In this document: positions 42,590 to 51,090 of the stretch, piece by piece
How positions within the stretch are numbered: the first letter of the stretch is position 1
Layout: the number at the start of each line of letters is the position of its first letter
NCBI GenBank assembly: GCA_016704895.1
Contig: JADIZG010000066.1
Coordinates: forward strand, 1-64,000
Direction of reading: 5' to 3'
DNA: 64,000 nt
From: Betaproteobacteria bacterium
GTDB lineage: Bacteria > Pseudomonadota > Gammaproteobacteria > Burkholderiales > Casimicrobiaceae
Translations under genes and position numbers: made by a program
The notes under the pieces: generated by a model
What the model saw: the letters and a program-made list of their open reading frames with translations, nothing else
Database searches by the model: none
Told to the model about the DNA's origin: nothing

Positions 42590-43879
42590 ATGGCCGACCG
42601 ACGCTACGGCTTCGACACGCTGTGCCTGCACGCCGGGCAGATCCCGGACGCGGCGACGGGCGCGCGCGCCGTGCCGATCTACCAGACGACCTCGTTCGTC
42701 TTCGACAGCGCGGACCACGCCGCGAGCCTGTTCAACCTGCAGACGTTCGGCAACGTCTACTCGCGCATCAGCAACCCGACCGTCGCCGCGCTCGAGGAGC
42801 GCGTCGCGGCGCTCGAGGGCGGCCGCGCAGCGCTCGCGTGCGCGACCGGCATGGCTGCGCAGATGGTCGCGCTGCTCACGCTCGCGCGGCACGGCGACCA
42901 CATCGTCGCGGCGCGCACGCTCTACGGCGGCACCTATTCGCAGCTCGCCGTCACGTTCGCACAGTTCGGCATCGACGCGACGTTCGTCGACCCGTCCGAT
43001 CCCGAGGCTTTCCGCCGCGCGCTCGCGCCGCGCACGAAGGCGGTCTACGTCGAGACGATCGGCAATCCCCTGCTCAACGTCTGCGACATCGCGGCGATCG
43101 CCGGGATCGCGCACGGCGCGGGCGTGCCGCTCGTCGTCGACAACACGCTCGCGTCACCGTACCTCTGCCGACCCTTCGACCACGGCGCCGACATCGTCGT
43201 GCACTCGGTGACCAAGTACCTGGGCGGCCACGGGACGACGATGGGCGGCATCGTCGTCGAGTCGGGGACGTTCCCGTGGGACAACGGCAACTTCCCCCAG
43301 ATGACCGAGCCCTCGCGCGGCTACCACGGCGTGCGCTTCCACGAGACCTTCGGCGACTTCGGCTTCACGATGAAGGCGCGGATGGAGACGATGCGCACGC
43401 TGGGACCGACGCTCGCGCCGTTCTCGGCGTTCCTGCTGATGCAGGGCATCGAGACGCTGCACCTGCGCATGCCGCGGCATTGCGAGTCGGCGATGGCGGT
43501 CGCGAAGCATCTCGCCGCGCACCCGTCGGTCGCGTGGGTCCGCTACCCGGGCATGCCGGGCCAGCCCGACGACGCGCTGGTGCGCCGCTACCTGCCGAAG
43601 GGCGCGGGCGGCATCCTGACCTTCGGCGTCAAGGGCGGCGCGAAGGCGGGCGAGCGCGTCATCGAGAGCGTCGAGTTCCTGTCGCATCTCGCCAACGTCG
43701 GCGACGCGAAGTCGCTGATCATCCACCCGGCGTCGACGACGCACCGGCAACTCGACGAGGCCGAGCAGCGCGCCGCGGGCGTGACGCCGGAGATGATCCG
43801 CCTGTCGGTCGGCCTCGAGTCGCTCGACGACATCCTGTGGGACCTCGACCAGGCGCTCGCGCGCGCGGAGGCGGCGTGA
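42590..43879 (+). CDS. metY: O-acetylhomoserine sulfhydrylase
   Basis: 429 residues. The gamma-family PLP enzyme pattern is complete: FDTLCLHAGQIPDAATGARA, VPIYQTTSFVFDSADHAASL, YSRISNPTVAALEERVAALE, ATGMAAQMVALLTLA, VETIGNPLLNVCDIAAIA, PLVVDNTLASPYLCRPFDHG and the lysine loop VVHSVTKYLGGHGTTMGGIV. The length and the insert around WDNGNFPQMTEPSRGYHG distinguish MetY-type enzymes from shorter cystathionine synthases. It makes homocysteine (or methionine from methanethiol) from O-acetylhomoserine and sulfide. Its stop shares a base with the dsbB start (TGATG). Confidence 0.93.
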   Translation: MADRRYGFDTLCLHAGQIPDAATGARAVPIYQTTSFVFDSADHAASLFNLQTFGNVYSRISNPTVAALEERVAALEGGRAALACATGMAAQMVALLTLARHGDHIVAARTLYGGTYSQLAVTFAQFGIDATFVDPSDPEAFRRALAPRTKAVYVETIGNPLLNVCDIAAIAGIAHGAGVPLVVDNTLASPYLCRPFDHGADIVVHSVTKYLGGHGTTMGGIVVESGTFPWDNGNFPQMTEPSRGYHGVRFHETFGDFGFTMKARMETMRTLGPTLAPFSAFLLMQGIETLHLRMPRHCESAMAVAKHLAAHPSVAWVRYPGMPGQPDDALVRRYLPKGAGGILTFGVKGGAKAGERVIESVEFLSHLANVGDAKSLIIHPASTTHRQLDEAEQRAAGVTPEMIRLSVGLESLDDILWDLDQALARAEAA

Positions 43880-44529
43880 TGGAATCCCGTGGCAGCCCGT
43901 GGCCGTGGACCGGCCTCCTGATCGCGCTGGCGGTGCTGCTCCAGCAGGCGATCGCGCACGTCGTCGGCGAGGGCCCCTCCTTCCTCGCGTCGATGTGGCA
44001 GGTCGGCGTCATGGCGCTCGGGCTCTCGTCGCTCGGGCTCATCCTGCTGCCGCCGCGCCGGATCGCGTTCGCGCTCGGGTTCCTGGTGTGCGCGGGACTG
44101 ATGGCGTGGGCGTTCTGGCTCGAGCACATCGAGGGCCTCTCGCCCTGCCCGCTCTGCATGTTCCAGCGCGTGGCCGTCGTAGCGATCGGCCTGATCTTCC
44201 TCGCCGGCGCGTTCCACGACCCGGGGCGCGTGGGGGCGTGGATCTACGCCGGGCTCCTGTTCGTCGCATCGGCGGCGGGCGCGGCGCTGGCCACGCGGCA
44301 GGTGTGGCTGCAGGCGCTGCCGAAGGACCAGGTGCCGGCGTGCGGCATGGGCCTTTCGTACATGATCGACACCCTGCCGTTCGTCGACGTGATCCGCCGC
44401 GTGCTCGAAGGCAGCGGCGAATGCGCGGAGAAGGGCTGGGTGTTCCTCGGCCTGTCGATCGCCGGCTGGACGCTCGCCTTCTTCGTCGCGATCGCCGTCG
44501 CGGGCTTCGCGCTCGTCAAGCGCGACTGA
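43879..44529 (+). CDS. dsbB: disulfide bond formation protein B with an N-terminal extension
   Basis: 216 residues. The DsbB core begins about residue 60: FALGFLVCAGLMAWAFWLEH, EGLSPCPLCMFQRVAVVAIG (redox CPLC), LATRQVWLQALPKDQVPACG and LEGSGECAEKGWVFLGLSIA (second Cys pair). It re-oxidises DsbA and passes electrons to quinone. Ahead of the core lie about 50 extra residues with two additional hydrophobic segments (WPWTGLLIALAVLLQQAIAH and VGVMALGLSSLGLILLP); typical family members are about 165 residues. The ATG at 43879 overlaps the metY stop, which supports this long start; an internal Met near residue 34 is the alternative. Confidence 0.9.
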   Translation: MESRGSPWPWTGLLIALAVLLQQAIAHVVGEGPSFLASMWQVGVMALGLSSLGLILLPPRRIAFALGFLVCAGLMAWAFWLEHIEGLSPCPLCMFQRVAVVAIGLIFLAGAFHDPGRVGAWIYAGLLFVASAAGAALATRQVWLQALPKDQVPACGMGLSYMIDTLPFVDVIRRVLEGSGECAEKGWVFLGLSIAGWTLAFFVAIAVAGFALVKRD

Positions 44530-44541
44530 ACCGCCCGCTGC

Positions 44542-45309
44542 TCATCTGGGCGCCATCCGGATCGCCCCGTCGAGGCGGATCGTTTCGCCGTTCAGCATCG
44601 GGTTCTCGACGATCGCGCGCACGAGCGCGGCGAACTCCGCGGGCCGGCCGAGGCGCGGCGGGAACGGCACCATCTTGCCGAGCGACGCCTGCACGTCGGG
44701 CGGGAGCCCGGACATCATCGGCGTCTCGAAGATGCCCGGCGCGATCGTCATCACGCGGATGCCGAATCGCGCGAGCTCGCGCGCGACCGGCAGCGTCATG
44801 CCGACGACGGCCGCCTTGGACGCGGCATAGGCGGCCTGGCCGATCTGGCCGTCGTACGCCGCGACCGACGCGGTGTTCACGATCACGCCGCGCTCGCCCT
44901 CGGCGTCGGGCGCGCCCGCCGACATCGCCTGCGCGGCGAGCCGCGTCATGTTGAACGTGCCGACGAGGTTGATCGCCACCGCGCGCTGGAATCCGGCAAG
45001 CGTGTGCGGGCCGTCCTTGCCGACGACCTTTTCCGCGTGGACGATGCCCGCGCAGTTGACGAGCCCCCTGATGCCGCCGAATCCATCGACCGCGGCGCGC
45101 ACGGCGGCGGTCGCGCTCGACTCGTCGGTGACGTCGCAGCGCACGAAGCGCGCGCGCGCGCCGATCTCGCGCGCGAGCGCGGCGCCGTCGTCCTCCCTGA
45201 GATCGGCGATGACGACGTTGCCGCCCGCACCCGAGATCATGCGGGCGGTCGCCGCGCCGAGTCCCGACGCGCCGCCGCTGATGACGAACGTGCTGTTGCG
45301 AATCTCCAT
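44542..45309 (-). CDS. short-chain dehydrogenase (3-hydroxyacyl-CoA dehydrogenase type 2-like)
   Basis: 255 residues. The cofactor site is FVISGGASGLGAATARMISG (G-x3-G-x-G) with VVIADLREDDG favouring NAD. NCAGI, the catalytic Ser in VIVNTASVAAYDGQIGQAAY, and the YAASK Tyr/Lys pair complete the active site. MTIAPGIFETPMMSGLPPDV, PFPPRLGRPAEFAALVRAIV and LNGETIRLDGAIRM closely resemble type 2 3-hydroxyacyl-CoA dehydrogenases of fatty-acid/branched-chain degradation. The start is MEIRNSTFVI. It lies 26 bp downstream of the QmcA-like gene; a functional link is not evident. Confidence 0.88.
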   Translation of the reverse strand: MEIRNSTFVISGGASGLGAATARMISGAGGNVVIADLREDDGAALAREIGARARFVRCDVTDESSATAAVRAAVDGFGGIRGLVNCAGIVHAEKVVGKDGPHTLAGFQRAVAINLVGTFNMTRLAAQAMSAGAPDAEGERGVIVNTASVAAYDGQIGQAAYAASKAAVVGMTLPVARELARFGIRVMTIAPGIFETPMMSGLPPDVQASLGKMVPFPPRLGRPAEFAALVRAIVENPMLNGETIRLDGAIRMAPR

Positions 45310-45335
45310 CCGTTCCGCTCCCGTTCCGGTTGCCG

Positions 45336-46268
45336 TCAGTCCTGCTTCGCCGACGGCCTGATCACCGACATCGCCGTCGCGATCATGCCCGCGACGTCCG
45401 CGGCGTTGGCCGGCAGGATCAGCGTGTTGCTCTTGAGGGCGAGGTTGCCGAACGCGGCGATGTACTGCTCGGCCACCTTGAGGTTGACCGCGTCGAGCCC
45501 GCCCGGCGCCTCGATCGCCTCGGCCACCTGCCGGATCGCCTTCGCGTTCGCCTCGGCGATCGCCAGGATCGCCGCGGCCTGTCCCTGCGCGTTGTTGATC
45601 TCCGCCTGCTTCTCGCCCTCGGACTGCGCGATCGCCGCCTCGCGCGCGCCCTCGGCGACGTTGATCTGCTCCTGCCGCCGGCCTTCGGACGTGGCGATCA
45701 CCGCGCGCTTCTCGCGCTCTGCGGTGATCTGCGCCTGCATCGCATGCAGGATCTCGGCCGGCGGCGTCAGGTCCTTGATCTCGTAGCGCAGCACCTTCAC
45801 GCCCCAGCTCGTGGCCGCCTCGTCGAGCGCGGCGACGACGTTCGCGTTGATCTGCTCGCGCTCCTCGAACGTGCGGTCGAGCTCCATGCGGCCGATCACG
45901 CTCCGCAGCGTCGTCTGCGCGAGCTGCGTGATCGCGACGATGTAGTTCGACGATCCGTACGACGCGAGCTTGGGGTCGGTGACCTGGAAGTAGAGGATGC
46001 CGTCGACCTGCAGCTGCGTGTTGTCCCGGGTGATGCAGACCTGCGAGGGCACGTCGAGCGGGATCTCGCGCAGGTCGTGCCGGTACGCGACGCGGTCGAC
46101 GAACGGGATCACGAAGTTGAGCCCCGGCTCGAGCACCGCGTAGAACCGGCCCAGCCGCTCGACGATCCACGCGTGCTGCTGGGGCACGACGCGGATCGCG
46201 CGGATGATGACGATCAGCGCGACCCCGAACAGCGCGAGCGTGAACAGCGACGAGCCTATCCCGAACAT
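45336..46268 (-). CDS. qmcA: SPFH/band-7 membrane protease-associated protein
   Basis: 310 residues. An N-terminal helix (SSLFTLALFGVALIVIIRAI) anchors a stomatin/prohibitin domain: VPQQHAWIVERLGRFYAVLE, PGLNFVIPFVDRVAYRHDLR, CITRDNTQLQVDGILYFQVT and SVIGRMELDRTFEEREQINA. Then come a long Ala/Glu coiled coil (EGRRQEQINVAEGAREAAIA) and the conserved AFGNLALKSNTLILPANAAD. It forms membrane microdomain assemblies. ATG at 46268 follows GGAGGGAG. It sits 28 bp downstream of an NfeD gene, the classic partner. Confidence 0.93.
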   Translation of the reverse strand: MFGIGSSLFTLALFGVALIVIIRAIRVVPQQHAWIVERLGRFYAVLEPGLNFVIPFVDRVAYRHDLREIPLDVPSQVCITRDNTQLQVDGILYFQVTDPKLASYGSSNYIVAITQLAQTTLRSVIGRMELDRTFEEREQINANVVAALDEAATSWGVKVLRYEIKDLTPPAEILHAMQAQITAEREKRAVIATSEGRRQEQINVAEGAREAAIAQSEGEKQAEINNAQGQAAAILAIAEANAKAIRQVAEAIEAPGGLDAVNLKVAEQYIAAFGNLALKSNTLILPANAADVAGMIATAMSVIRPSAKQD

Positions 46269-46296
46269 GGCGGCGACTCCCTCCGGTGGTGCCGCG

Positions 46297-46713
46297 TCAC
46301 GCGCGGCGGTCGGCAACGACGAGGATCGACCCGCGCATCGCCACGATGTACATCGTCCTGGCGCGCGGCGTGTCGGGCGCGGCGAGCTCCGCCGTCCACT
46401 GCGTGCCGCGGTAGGCGACGCGGGCGGTGCCGTCGGCGTTCCAGTTCTCGACGTGCACCGGCTGCCCGACGTCGAGCCCCGTCTGCGGCGGCGGCAGCGC
46501 CCGGCGCATGCGCCACTGGTGCGCGGCGACCGTCGCCAGCACGCCGGCGACCGCCGCGACCGCGAACTGCGCGGGCGCGGTGGCGCCCAGCCAGGCGGCC
46601 AGGCCGCCGATCCCGAGCGCGAGCCCCACCGCCAGCAGGTAGTAGGTTCCGGTCAGGAGCTCCGCCCCGACCAGCAGGGCAGCGGCAATCCACCAGATCC
46701 AGTAATCGTTCAT
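46297..46713 (-). CDS. NfeD-like membrane protein
   Basis: 138 residues starting MNDYWIWWIAAALLVGAELL. Two to three membrane segments (TGTYYLLAVGLALGIGGLAA, FAVAAVAGVLATVAAHQW) precede a small OB-fold domain (LDVGQPVHVENWNADGTARV, AYRGTQWTAEL). This is the short NfeD form without the protease domain. NfeD and stomatin-like proteins work together in membrane quality control, and the order here (nfeD then qmcA) is the usual one. Confidence 0.9.
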   Translation of the reverse strand: MNDYWIWWIAAALLVGAELLTGTYYLLAVGLALGIGGLAAWLGATAPAQFAVAAVAGVLATVAAHQWRMRRALPPPQTGLDVGQPVHVENWNADGTARVAYRGTQWTAELAAPDTPRARTMYIVAMRGSILVVADRRA

Positions 46714-46844
46714 GGGCTTCGCGTCGAAGGACGGCGCCGTCGACCGGCCGAGGATAAAGCACTTTGAAGTTCGGCGTGCGAACCCCACGTTCCCGGAGGC
46801 GGAGGGCCGTCTCGCGCAGGCGCGACGGCGTACGCGAAATCCGC

Positions 46845-46850
46845 TATAAT
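46845..46850 (+). promoter_or_regulatory. -10 element of the FmdB-DUF502-aspS operon
   Basis: A perfect TATAAT (46845-46850) stands 70 bp before the FmdB start. A weak -35 (GCGACG at 46822-46827, 17 bp spacing) fits poorly. With the orientation and position this is the likely promoter for FmdB, DUF502 and perhaps aspS. Confidence 0.55.
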
Positions 46851-46919
46851 TTCCCGTTTCGAATCAAATGCTTTTCGCGCGCCCGTCGACGGACCGCGCG
46901 AGGATGACCGGAGACTGGC

Positions 46920-47237
46920 ATGCCGATCTACGCCTACCGTTGCGGGCGCTGCGGCCACGAGCTCGACGCGCTGCAGAAAATCAGCGAACCCGTCCTCACC
47001 GACTGCCCGGCATGCGGCGAGGCCTCGCTCCAGAAGAAGCTCACCGCCCCCGGCTTCCAGCTGAAGGGCAGCGGCTGGTACCAGACCGATTTCCGTGGCG
47101 GCGCCAAGCCTGCCGCGGCGACCGCGGCGGCCGCGACCGATGCACCGTCGGAGACGAAGGCGGAATCGAAGACCGAATCGAAGAGCGACGCGCCCGCCCC
47201 GTCCACCGGCTGCGGATCCGGCTGCTCCTGCCACTGA
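46920..47237 (+). CDS. FmdB-family zinc ribbon protein
   Basis: 105 residues. The zinc ribbon is MPIYAYRCGRCGHELDALQK then DCPACGEASLQKKLTAPGFQ (two C-x2-C pairs), followed by GSGWYQTDFRGG and an Ala/Ser/Lys-rich tail ending in a Cys cluster CGSGCSCH. Function of the family is unknown. The order FmdB, DUF502, aspS is conserved in betaproteobacteria. GGAGACTGGC precedes the ATG. Confidence 0.92.
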   Translation: MPIYAYRCGRCGHELDALQKISEPVLTDCPACGEASLQKKLTAPGFQLKGSGWYQTDFRGGAKPAAATAAAATDAPSETKAESKTESKSDAPAPSTGCGSGCSCH

Positions 47238-47274
47238 CGCGCCGCGCGCCAGCCTTCCCGATCGCCACGCCGCG

Positions 47275-47928
47275 ATGAAGCGCTACCTGATCGCCGGGCT
47301 CCTCGTCTGGGCCCCGCTCGGCATCACGATCTGGGTGCTGCACTTCCTCGTGACGACGCTCGACCAGACGCTGGGGTTCCTGCCCGAGACCTGGCACCCC
47401 GACCGCCTGCTCGGGTTCCACCTCCCGGGACTGGGCGTCGTGCTCTCGTTCCTGATCCTGCTCGCGACCGGCGTCGTCGCGGCGAACATCCTCGGGGCCC
47501 GCCTCATCCTCGTCTGGGAGGCGCTGCTCGGGCGCATCCCGGTCGTCAAGTCGATCTACTCGTCGGTCAAGCAGGTGAGCGACACGCTGCTCTCCGACAA
47601 GGGCAACGCGTTCCGCAAGGCGCTGCTCGTCGAGTTCCCCCGCGAAGGAAGCTGGACGATCGGGTTCCTCACCGGAGCGCCGGACCGCTCGGTCGCACCG
47701 CACCTGCCCGGCGACCACGTCAGCGTCTATGTGCCCACGACGCCCAACCCGACCGGCGGGTATTTCCTGATGCTGCCCCGCTCGCGCGTGCGCGAGCTCG
47801 ACATGTCGGTCGACGAGGCGCTCAAGTACATCATCTCGATGGGTGTGGCCGCGCCGCGCGGCTCGGCGCCCTCGGCCACCCTCCCCTCGCCCGCCGGCAC
47901 CGACACGGCCGTCGCGTCCCGAAATTGA
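47275..47928 (+). CDS. DUF502 family membrane protein
   Basis: 217 residues. Two N-terminal helices (MKRYLIAGLLVWAPLGITIW and LGVVLSFLILLATGVVAANI) are followed by ILVWEALLGRIPVVKSIYSS, VKQVSDTLLSDKGNAFRKAL, VEFPREGSWTIGFLTG, HVSVYVPTTPNPTGGYFLML and MSVDEALKYIISMGV, all hallmarks of DUF502. Function unknown; it may affect envelope or translation quality, but that is not established. It starts 37 bp after FmdB and ends 103 bp before aspS. Confidence 0.92.
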   Translation: MKRYLIAGLLVWAPLGITIWVLHFLVTTLDQTLGFLPETWHPDRLLGFHLPGLGVVLSFLILLATGVVAANILGARLILVWEALLGRIPVVKSIYSSVKQVSDTLLSDKGNAFRKALLVEFPREGSWTIGFLTGAPDRSVAPHLPGDHVSVYVPTTPNPTGGYFLMLPRSRVRELDMSVDEALKYIISMGVAAPRGSAPSATLPSPAGTDTAVASRN

Positions 47929-48031
47929 CCGGACCGGCGTTCGCGCCGCGACCCCGCAGGGGGATCCGGCGCGCGCGGCCGGTCCGACCCGCCATCCTCC
48001 CCCGACTACGCATCGTTTCCCGGAGCACGCC

Positions 48032-49820
48032 TTGCAACGCACCGACTACTGCGGCCGCATCGACACCCGCTTTCTCGCCCGGACCGTGACGCTCGCCGGC
48101 TGGGTCCACCGGCGCCGCGACCACGGCGGCGTCATCTTCGTCGACCTCCGCGACCGCGAGGGCCTCGTCCAGGTCGTGTGCGACCCCGACCGCGCCGCGA
48201 CGTTCGCGACGGCCGAGAAGCTGCGCAACGAGTTCTGCGTGCGCGTGACCGGACTCGTCCGCGCGCGTCCCGACGGGACGGTCAACCCGAACCTCCAGTC
48301 CGGCGGGATCGAGGTGCTCGCGCACGAGATCGAGATCCTGAACGCGTCGGTCACGCCGCCGTTCCAGCTCGACGACGAGAACCTCTCCGAGACCGTGCGC
48401 CTCGAGCACCGCGTGCTCGACCTGCGCCGGCCGGTGATGCAGAAGAACCTGATGACCCGCTACCGCGCCGCGATGTCCGCGCGGCGGTACCTGGACGAGC
48501 TCGGGCTTCGTCGACATCGAGACGCCGTTCCTCTACAAGTCGACGCCCGAGGGCGCGCGCGAGTTCCTCGTCCCGTCGCGCATCCACCACGGCCAGTTCT
48601 ACGCGCTGCCGCAGTCGCCGCAGCTGTTCAAGCAGATGCTGATGATGGCGGGCTTCGACCGCTACTACCAGGTCGTCAAGTGCTTCCGCGACGAGGACCT
48701 GCGCGCCGACCGCCAGCCGGAATTCACGCAGATCGACATCGAGACCTCGTTCCTGGGCGAGGACGAGATCCGGCCGATGATGGAGGGGCTCGTCCGCAGG
48801 ATGTTCCGCGACGCGCTCGGCGAGGAGCTCCCCGACCCGTTCCCGGTGATGGCGTTCGCCGACGCGATGCGCGACTACGGCTCCGACAAGCCGGACCTGC
48901 GCGTGCCGCTCAAGCTCACCGAGCTCACGGACCTCATGAAGGGCGTCGACTTCAAGGTGTTCCGCGCCGCGGCCGAGATGACCAACGGCCGCGTCGCCGC
49001 GCTGCGCGTGCCCGGCGGCGGCAGCCTCACGCGCAAGGAGATCGACGACTACACGACGTTCGTCGCGATCTACGGCGCGAAGGGCCTCGCCTACATCAAG
49101 GTCAACGACGCGAGCAAGCCGAACGACCAGGGCCTGCAGTCGCCGATCGTCAAGTTCCTCCCCGAAGGCGTGCTGCGGGAAATCCTCGCGCGCACCGGCG
49201 CGGCGGACGGCGACCTGGTGTTCTTCGGCGCCGACAAGGCGAAGGTGGTCAACGATGCGCTCGGCGCGCTTCGCGCGAAGGTCGGCCACGAGCGCGGGCT
49301 CGCGCAGGGCCGCTGGAAGCCGCTGTGGGTCGTCGACTTCCCGATGTTCGAGCAGGACGACGAGACCGGGGCGTGGTCGGCGCGGCACCATCCGTTCACC
49401 GCGCCGAAGGACGGGCACGAGGACCGGTTCGCGAAGGATCCGGGCAACGCGCTCGCGAAGGCCTACGACGTCGTGCTGAACGGCTGGGAGATCGGCGGCG
49501 GCTCGGTGCGCATCCATCGCCCCGAGGTGCAGGCGAAGGTGTTCGAGGCGCTGGCGATCAGCCCGGAGGACCAGCGGCGCAAGTTCGGCTTCCTGCTCGA
49601 CGCGCTCTCGTACGGCGCCCCGCCGCACGGCGGCATCGCGTTCGGGCTCGATCGCATGGCGACGCTGATGTGCGGCGCCGAATCGATCCGCGAGGTGATC
49701 GCGTTCCCGAAGACGCAGCGCGGGCAGGACCTGCTCGTCGACGCGCCGTCGGTCGCGACCGAGCAGCAGCTTCGCGACCTGCACATCAAGGTTCGGCCCA
49801 CCGACGCGGTCAAGCCCTGA
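48032..49820 (+). CDS. aspS: aspartate-tRNA ligase (one frame break)
   Basis: The start is TTG at 48032 after GGAG (LQRTDYCGRIDTRFLARTVT). The OB-fold anticodon domain reads LAGWVHRRRDHGGVIFVDLR. The frame breaks near 48505: removing one G from CTCGGGCTTCG restores LDELGFVDIETPFLYKSTPE, which leads to LFKQMLMMAGFDRYYQVVKC (motif 2 region), EFTQIDIETSF and motif 3 HGGIAFGLDRMATLMCG. The corrected length is about 595 residues, as in the family. It charges tRNA-Asp, and in many betaproteobacteria also tRNA-Asn for transamidation. Since the gene is essential, the extra base in a G run is almost certainly a sequence error. Confidence 0.95.
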
Positions 49821-49865
49821 CCGGGCCGCGGCCGGAGCGGCCGCGCGTTGCGCTACACTGGCCCG

Positions 49866-50249
49866 ATGCGCTATCGCACCGCCGGCCGGCTTGCCGTGCT
49901 GCTCGTCGCCGCGACGCTCGTCGCCGCGGCGACGTCGGCCTGCGCCCGCCGGGCGCCGGATGCCGCGTCGGTCGCCGCCGCCGAGCTGCCGAAGGAGGCG
50001 CGCGCGACGCTCGCCAACATCCGGGCCGGGCCGCCGTTCCCCTACGAGCGCGACGGCGTCGCGTTCGGCAACCGCGAGCGGCTCCTGCCGGCGAAGCCGC
50101 GGGGCTATTATCGCGAGTACACGGTGCGCACGCCGGGCGAGCGGTCGCGCGGCGCGCGCCGGATCGTGTGCGGCGGCAAGCCGGCGTCGCCGGAAGCGTG
50201 CTGGTACACCGACGACCACTATTCGTCGTTCAGGCGGATCCTCGAATGA
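49866..50249 (+). CDS. barnase-type secreted guanyl-specific ribonuclease
   Basis: 127 residues. An export signal (AVLLVAATLVAAATSACA) may end in a lipobox-like Cys. The nuclease reads LPKEARATLANIRAGPPFPY, VAFGNRERLLPAKPRGYYRE, YTVRTPG, RGARRIVCGG and ACWYTDDHYSSFRRIL. The Glu of YREYTV, the Arg of GARRI and the His of TDDHY correspond to the barnase triad. It should cleave RNA after guanine. Two Cys near the C-terminus are extra relative to barnase. The stop overlaps the barstar-like gene (ATGA), the usual toxin/inhibitor pair. A TACACT box at 49854-49859 would place the transcript start almost on the ATG. Confidence 0.88.
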   Translation: MRYRTAGRLAVLLVAATLVAAATSACARRAPDAASVAAAELPKEARATLANIRAGPPFPYERDGVAFGNRERLLPAKPRGYYREYTVRTPGERSRGARRIVCGGKPASPEACWYTDDHYSSFRRILE

Positions 50250-50638
50250 AGGTGCCCGATCTCTCGGCGGTCGACGAGTGCGGCGTCCATGACTGGAAGG
50301 GCTCGGGCGAGCCCCTCAAGGCCGCCGCCGCGCACGCCGGGCTCCGGTACGCGCCCGTCGATCTCGGCAAGGCGAAGGACAAGGCGACGCTGTTCACCGA
50401 GCTCGACCGCGCGCTCGCGCTGCCCGACCATTTCGGTCACAACTGGGACGCGCTGGCCGACGTGCTCGAGGACCGCGACTGGCTCGGCAAGCGGGGGCGC
50501 GTGATCCTGCTCGCGCACGCGCCCGCCTACCGCAAGGACCATCCGACCGACGCCCGCATGCTCGAGGAGATCCTCGGCGAGGCGGCGGAATTCTGGCAGG
50601 AACGCCACGTTCCGTTCTGGGTCTTCGTCGGGGGCTGA
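50246..50638 (+). CDS. barstar-family ribonuclease inhibitor
   Basis: 130 residues, no signal peptide. TLFTELDRALALPDHFGHNW followed by DALADVLEDRDWL matches the barstar helix that plugs the barnase active site (acidic residues in NWDALAD). The C-terminal end is EFWQERHVPFWVFVGG, like other barstar-family proteins. It protects the cytoplasm from the secreted RNase encoded just upstream, with which it is translationally coupled. nudB follows after 5 bp. Confidence 0.9.
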   Translation: MKVPDLSAVDECGVHDWKGSGEPLKAAAAHAGLRYAPVDLGKAKDKATLFTELDRALALPDHFGHNWDALADVLEDRDWLGKRGRVILLAHAPAYRKDHPTDARMLEEILGEAAEFWQERHVPFWVFVGG

Positions 50639-50643
50639 CCCCC

Positions 50644-51090
50644 GTGAAGCAACCCGTTTCGACGCTCGTCCTCGTTTACACGCGCGACCTCGACGTGCTC
50701 CTGCTCGAGCGGGCCGACTTTCCGGGGTACTGGCAGTCGGTCACCGGCAGCCGGGAGGGCGACGAGCCGCTCGATCGCACCGCGGCGCGCGAGCTCGAGG
50801 AGGAGACCGGGATCGACGCCGACGCGCTGGGCGGCGTCCGCGACTGGCAGATGACCAACGTCTACGAGATCTACCCGAAGTGGCGCCATCGCTACGCTCC
50901 CGGCACCACGCACAACAGCGAGCACGTCTTCGCGCTCCCGGTACCCGCGCCGGTGACGGTGAGGCTCGCGCCGCGCGAGCACCTGTCCCACGCCTGGCTG
51001 CCGTGGCGCGAAGCGGCCGCCCGCGTGTTCTCGTGGTCCAACCGCGCCGTCATTCTCGCGCTGCCGCAGCGCGCTCTCCGGAGTCCATGA
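50644..51090 (+). CDS. nudB: dihydroneopterin triphosphate diphosphatase
   Basis: 148 residues, GTG start: MKQPVSTLVLVYTRDLDVLL and LERADFPGYWQSVTGSREGD are the NudB opening. The Nudix box G-x5-E-x7-R-E-U-x-E-E-x-G-U follows as GSREGDEPLDRTAARELEEE with TGI. HRYAPGTTHNSEHVFALPV is typical of NudB. It removes pyrophosphate from dihydroneopterin triphosphate in folate synthesis. aspS-nudB order is usual in betaproteobacteria; here the barnase/barstar pair lies between them. Its stop overlaps the SIMPL gene start (ATGA). Confidence 0.92.
   Translation: MKQPVSTLVLVYTRDLDVLLLERADFPGYWQSVTGSREGDEPLDRTAARELEEETGIDADALGGVRDWQMTNVYEIYPKWRHRYAPGTTHNSEHVFALPVPAPVTVRLAPREHLSHAWLPWREAAARVFSWSNRAVILALPQRALRSP

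Noticed and set aside
48032..49820. aspS as a pseudogene
   Set aside because: One base in a G run explains the break, all motifs are intact, and the gene is essential.
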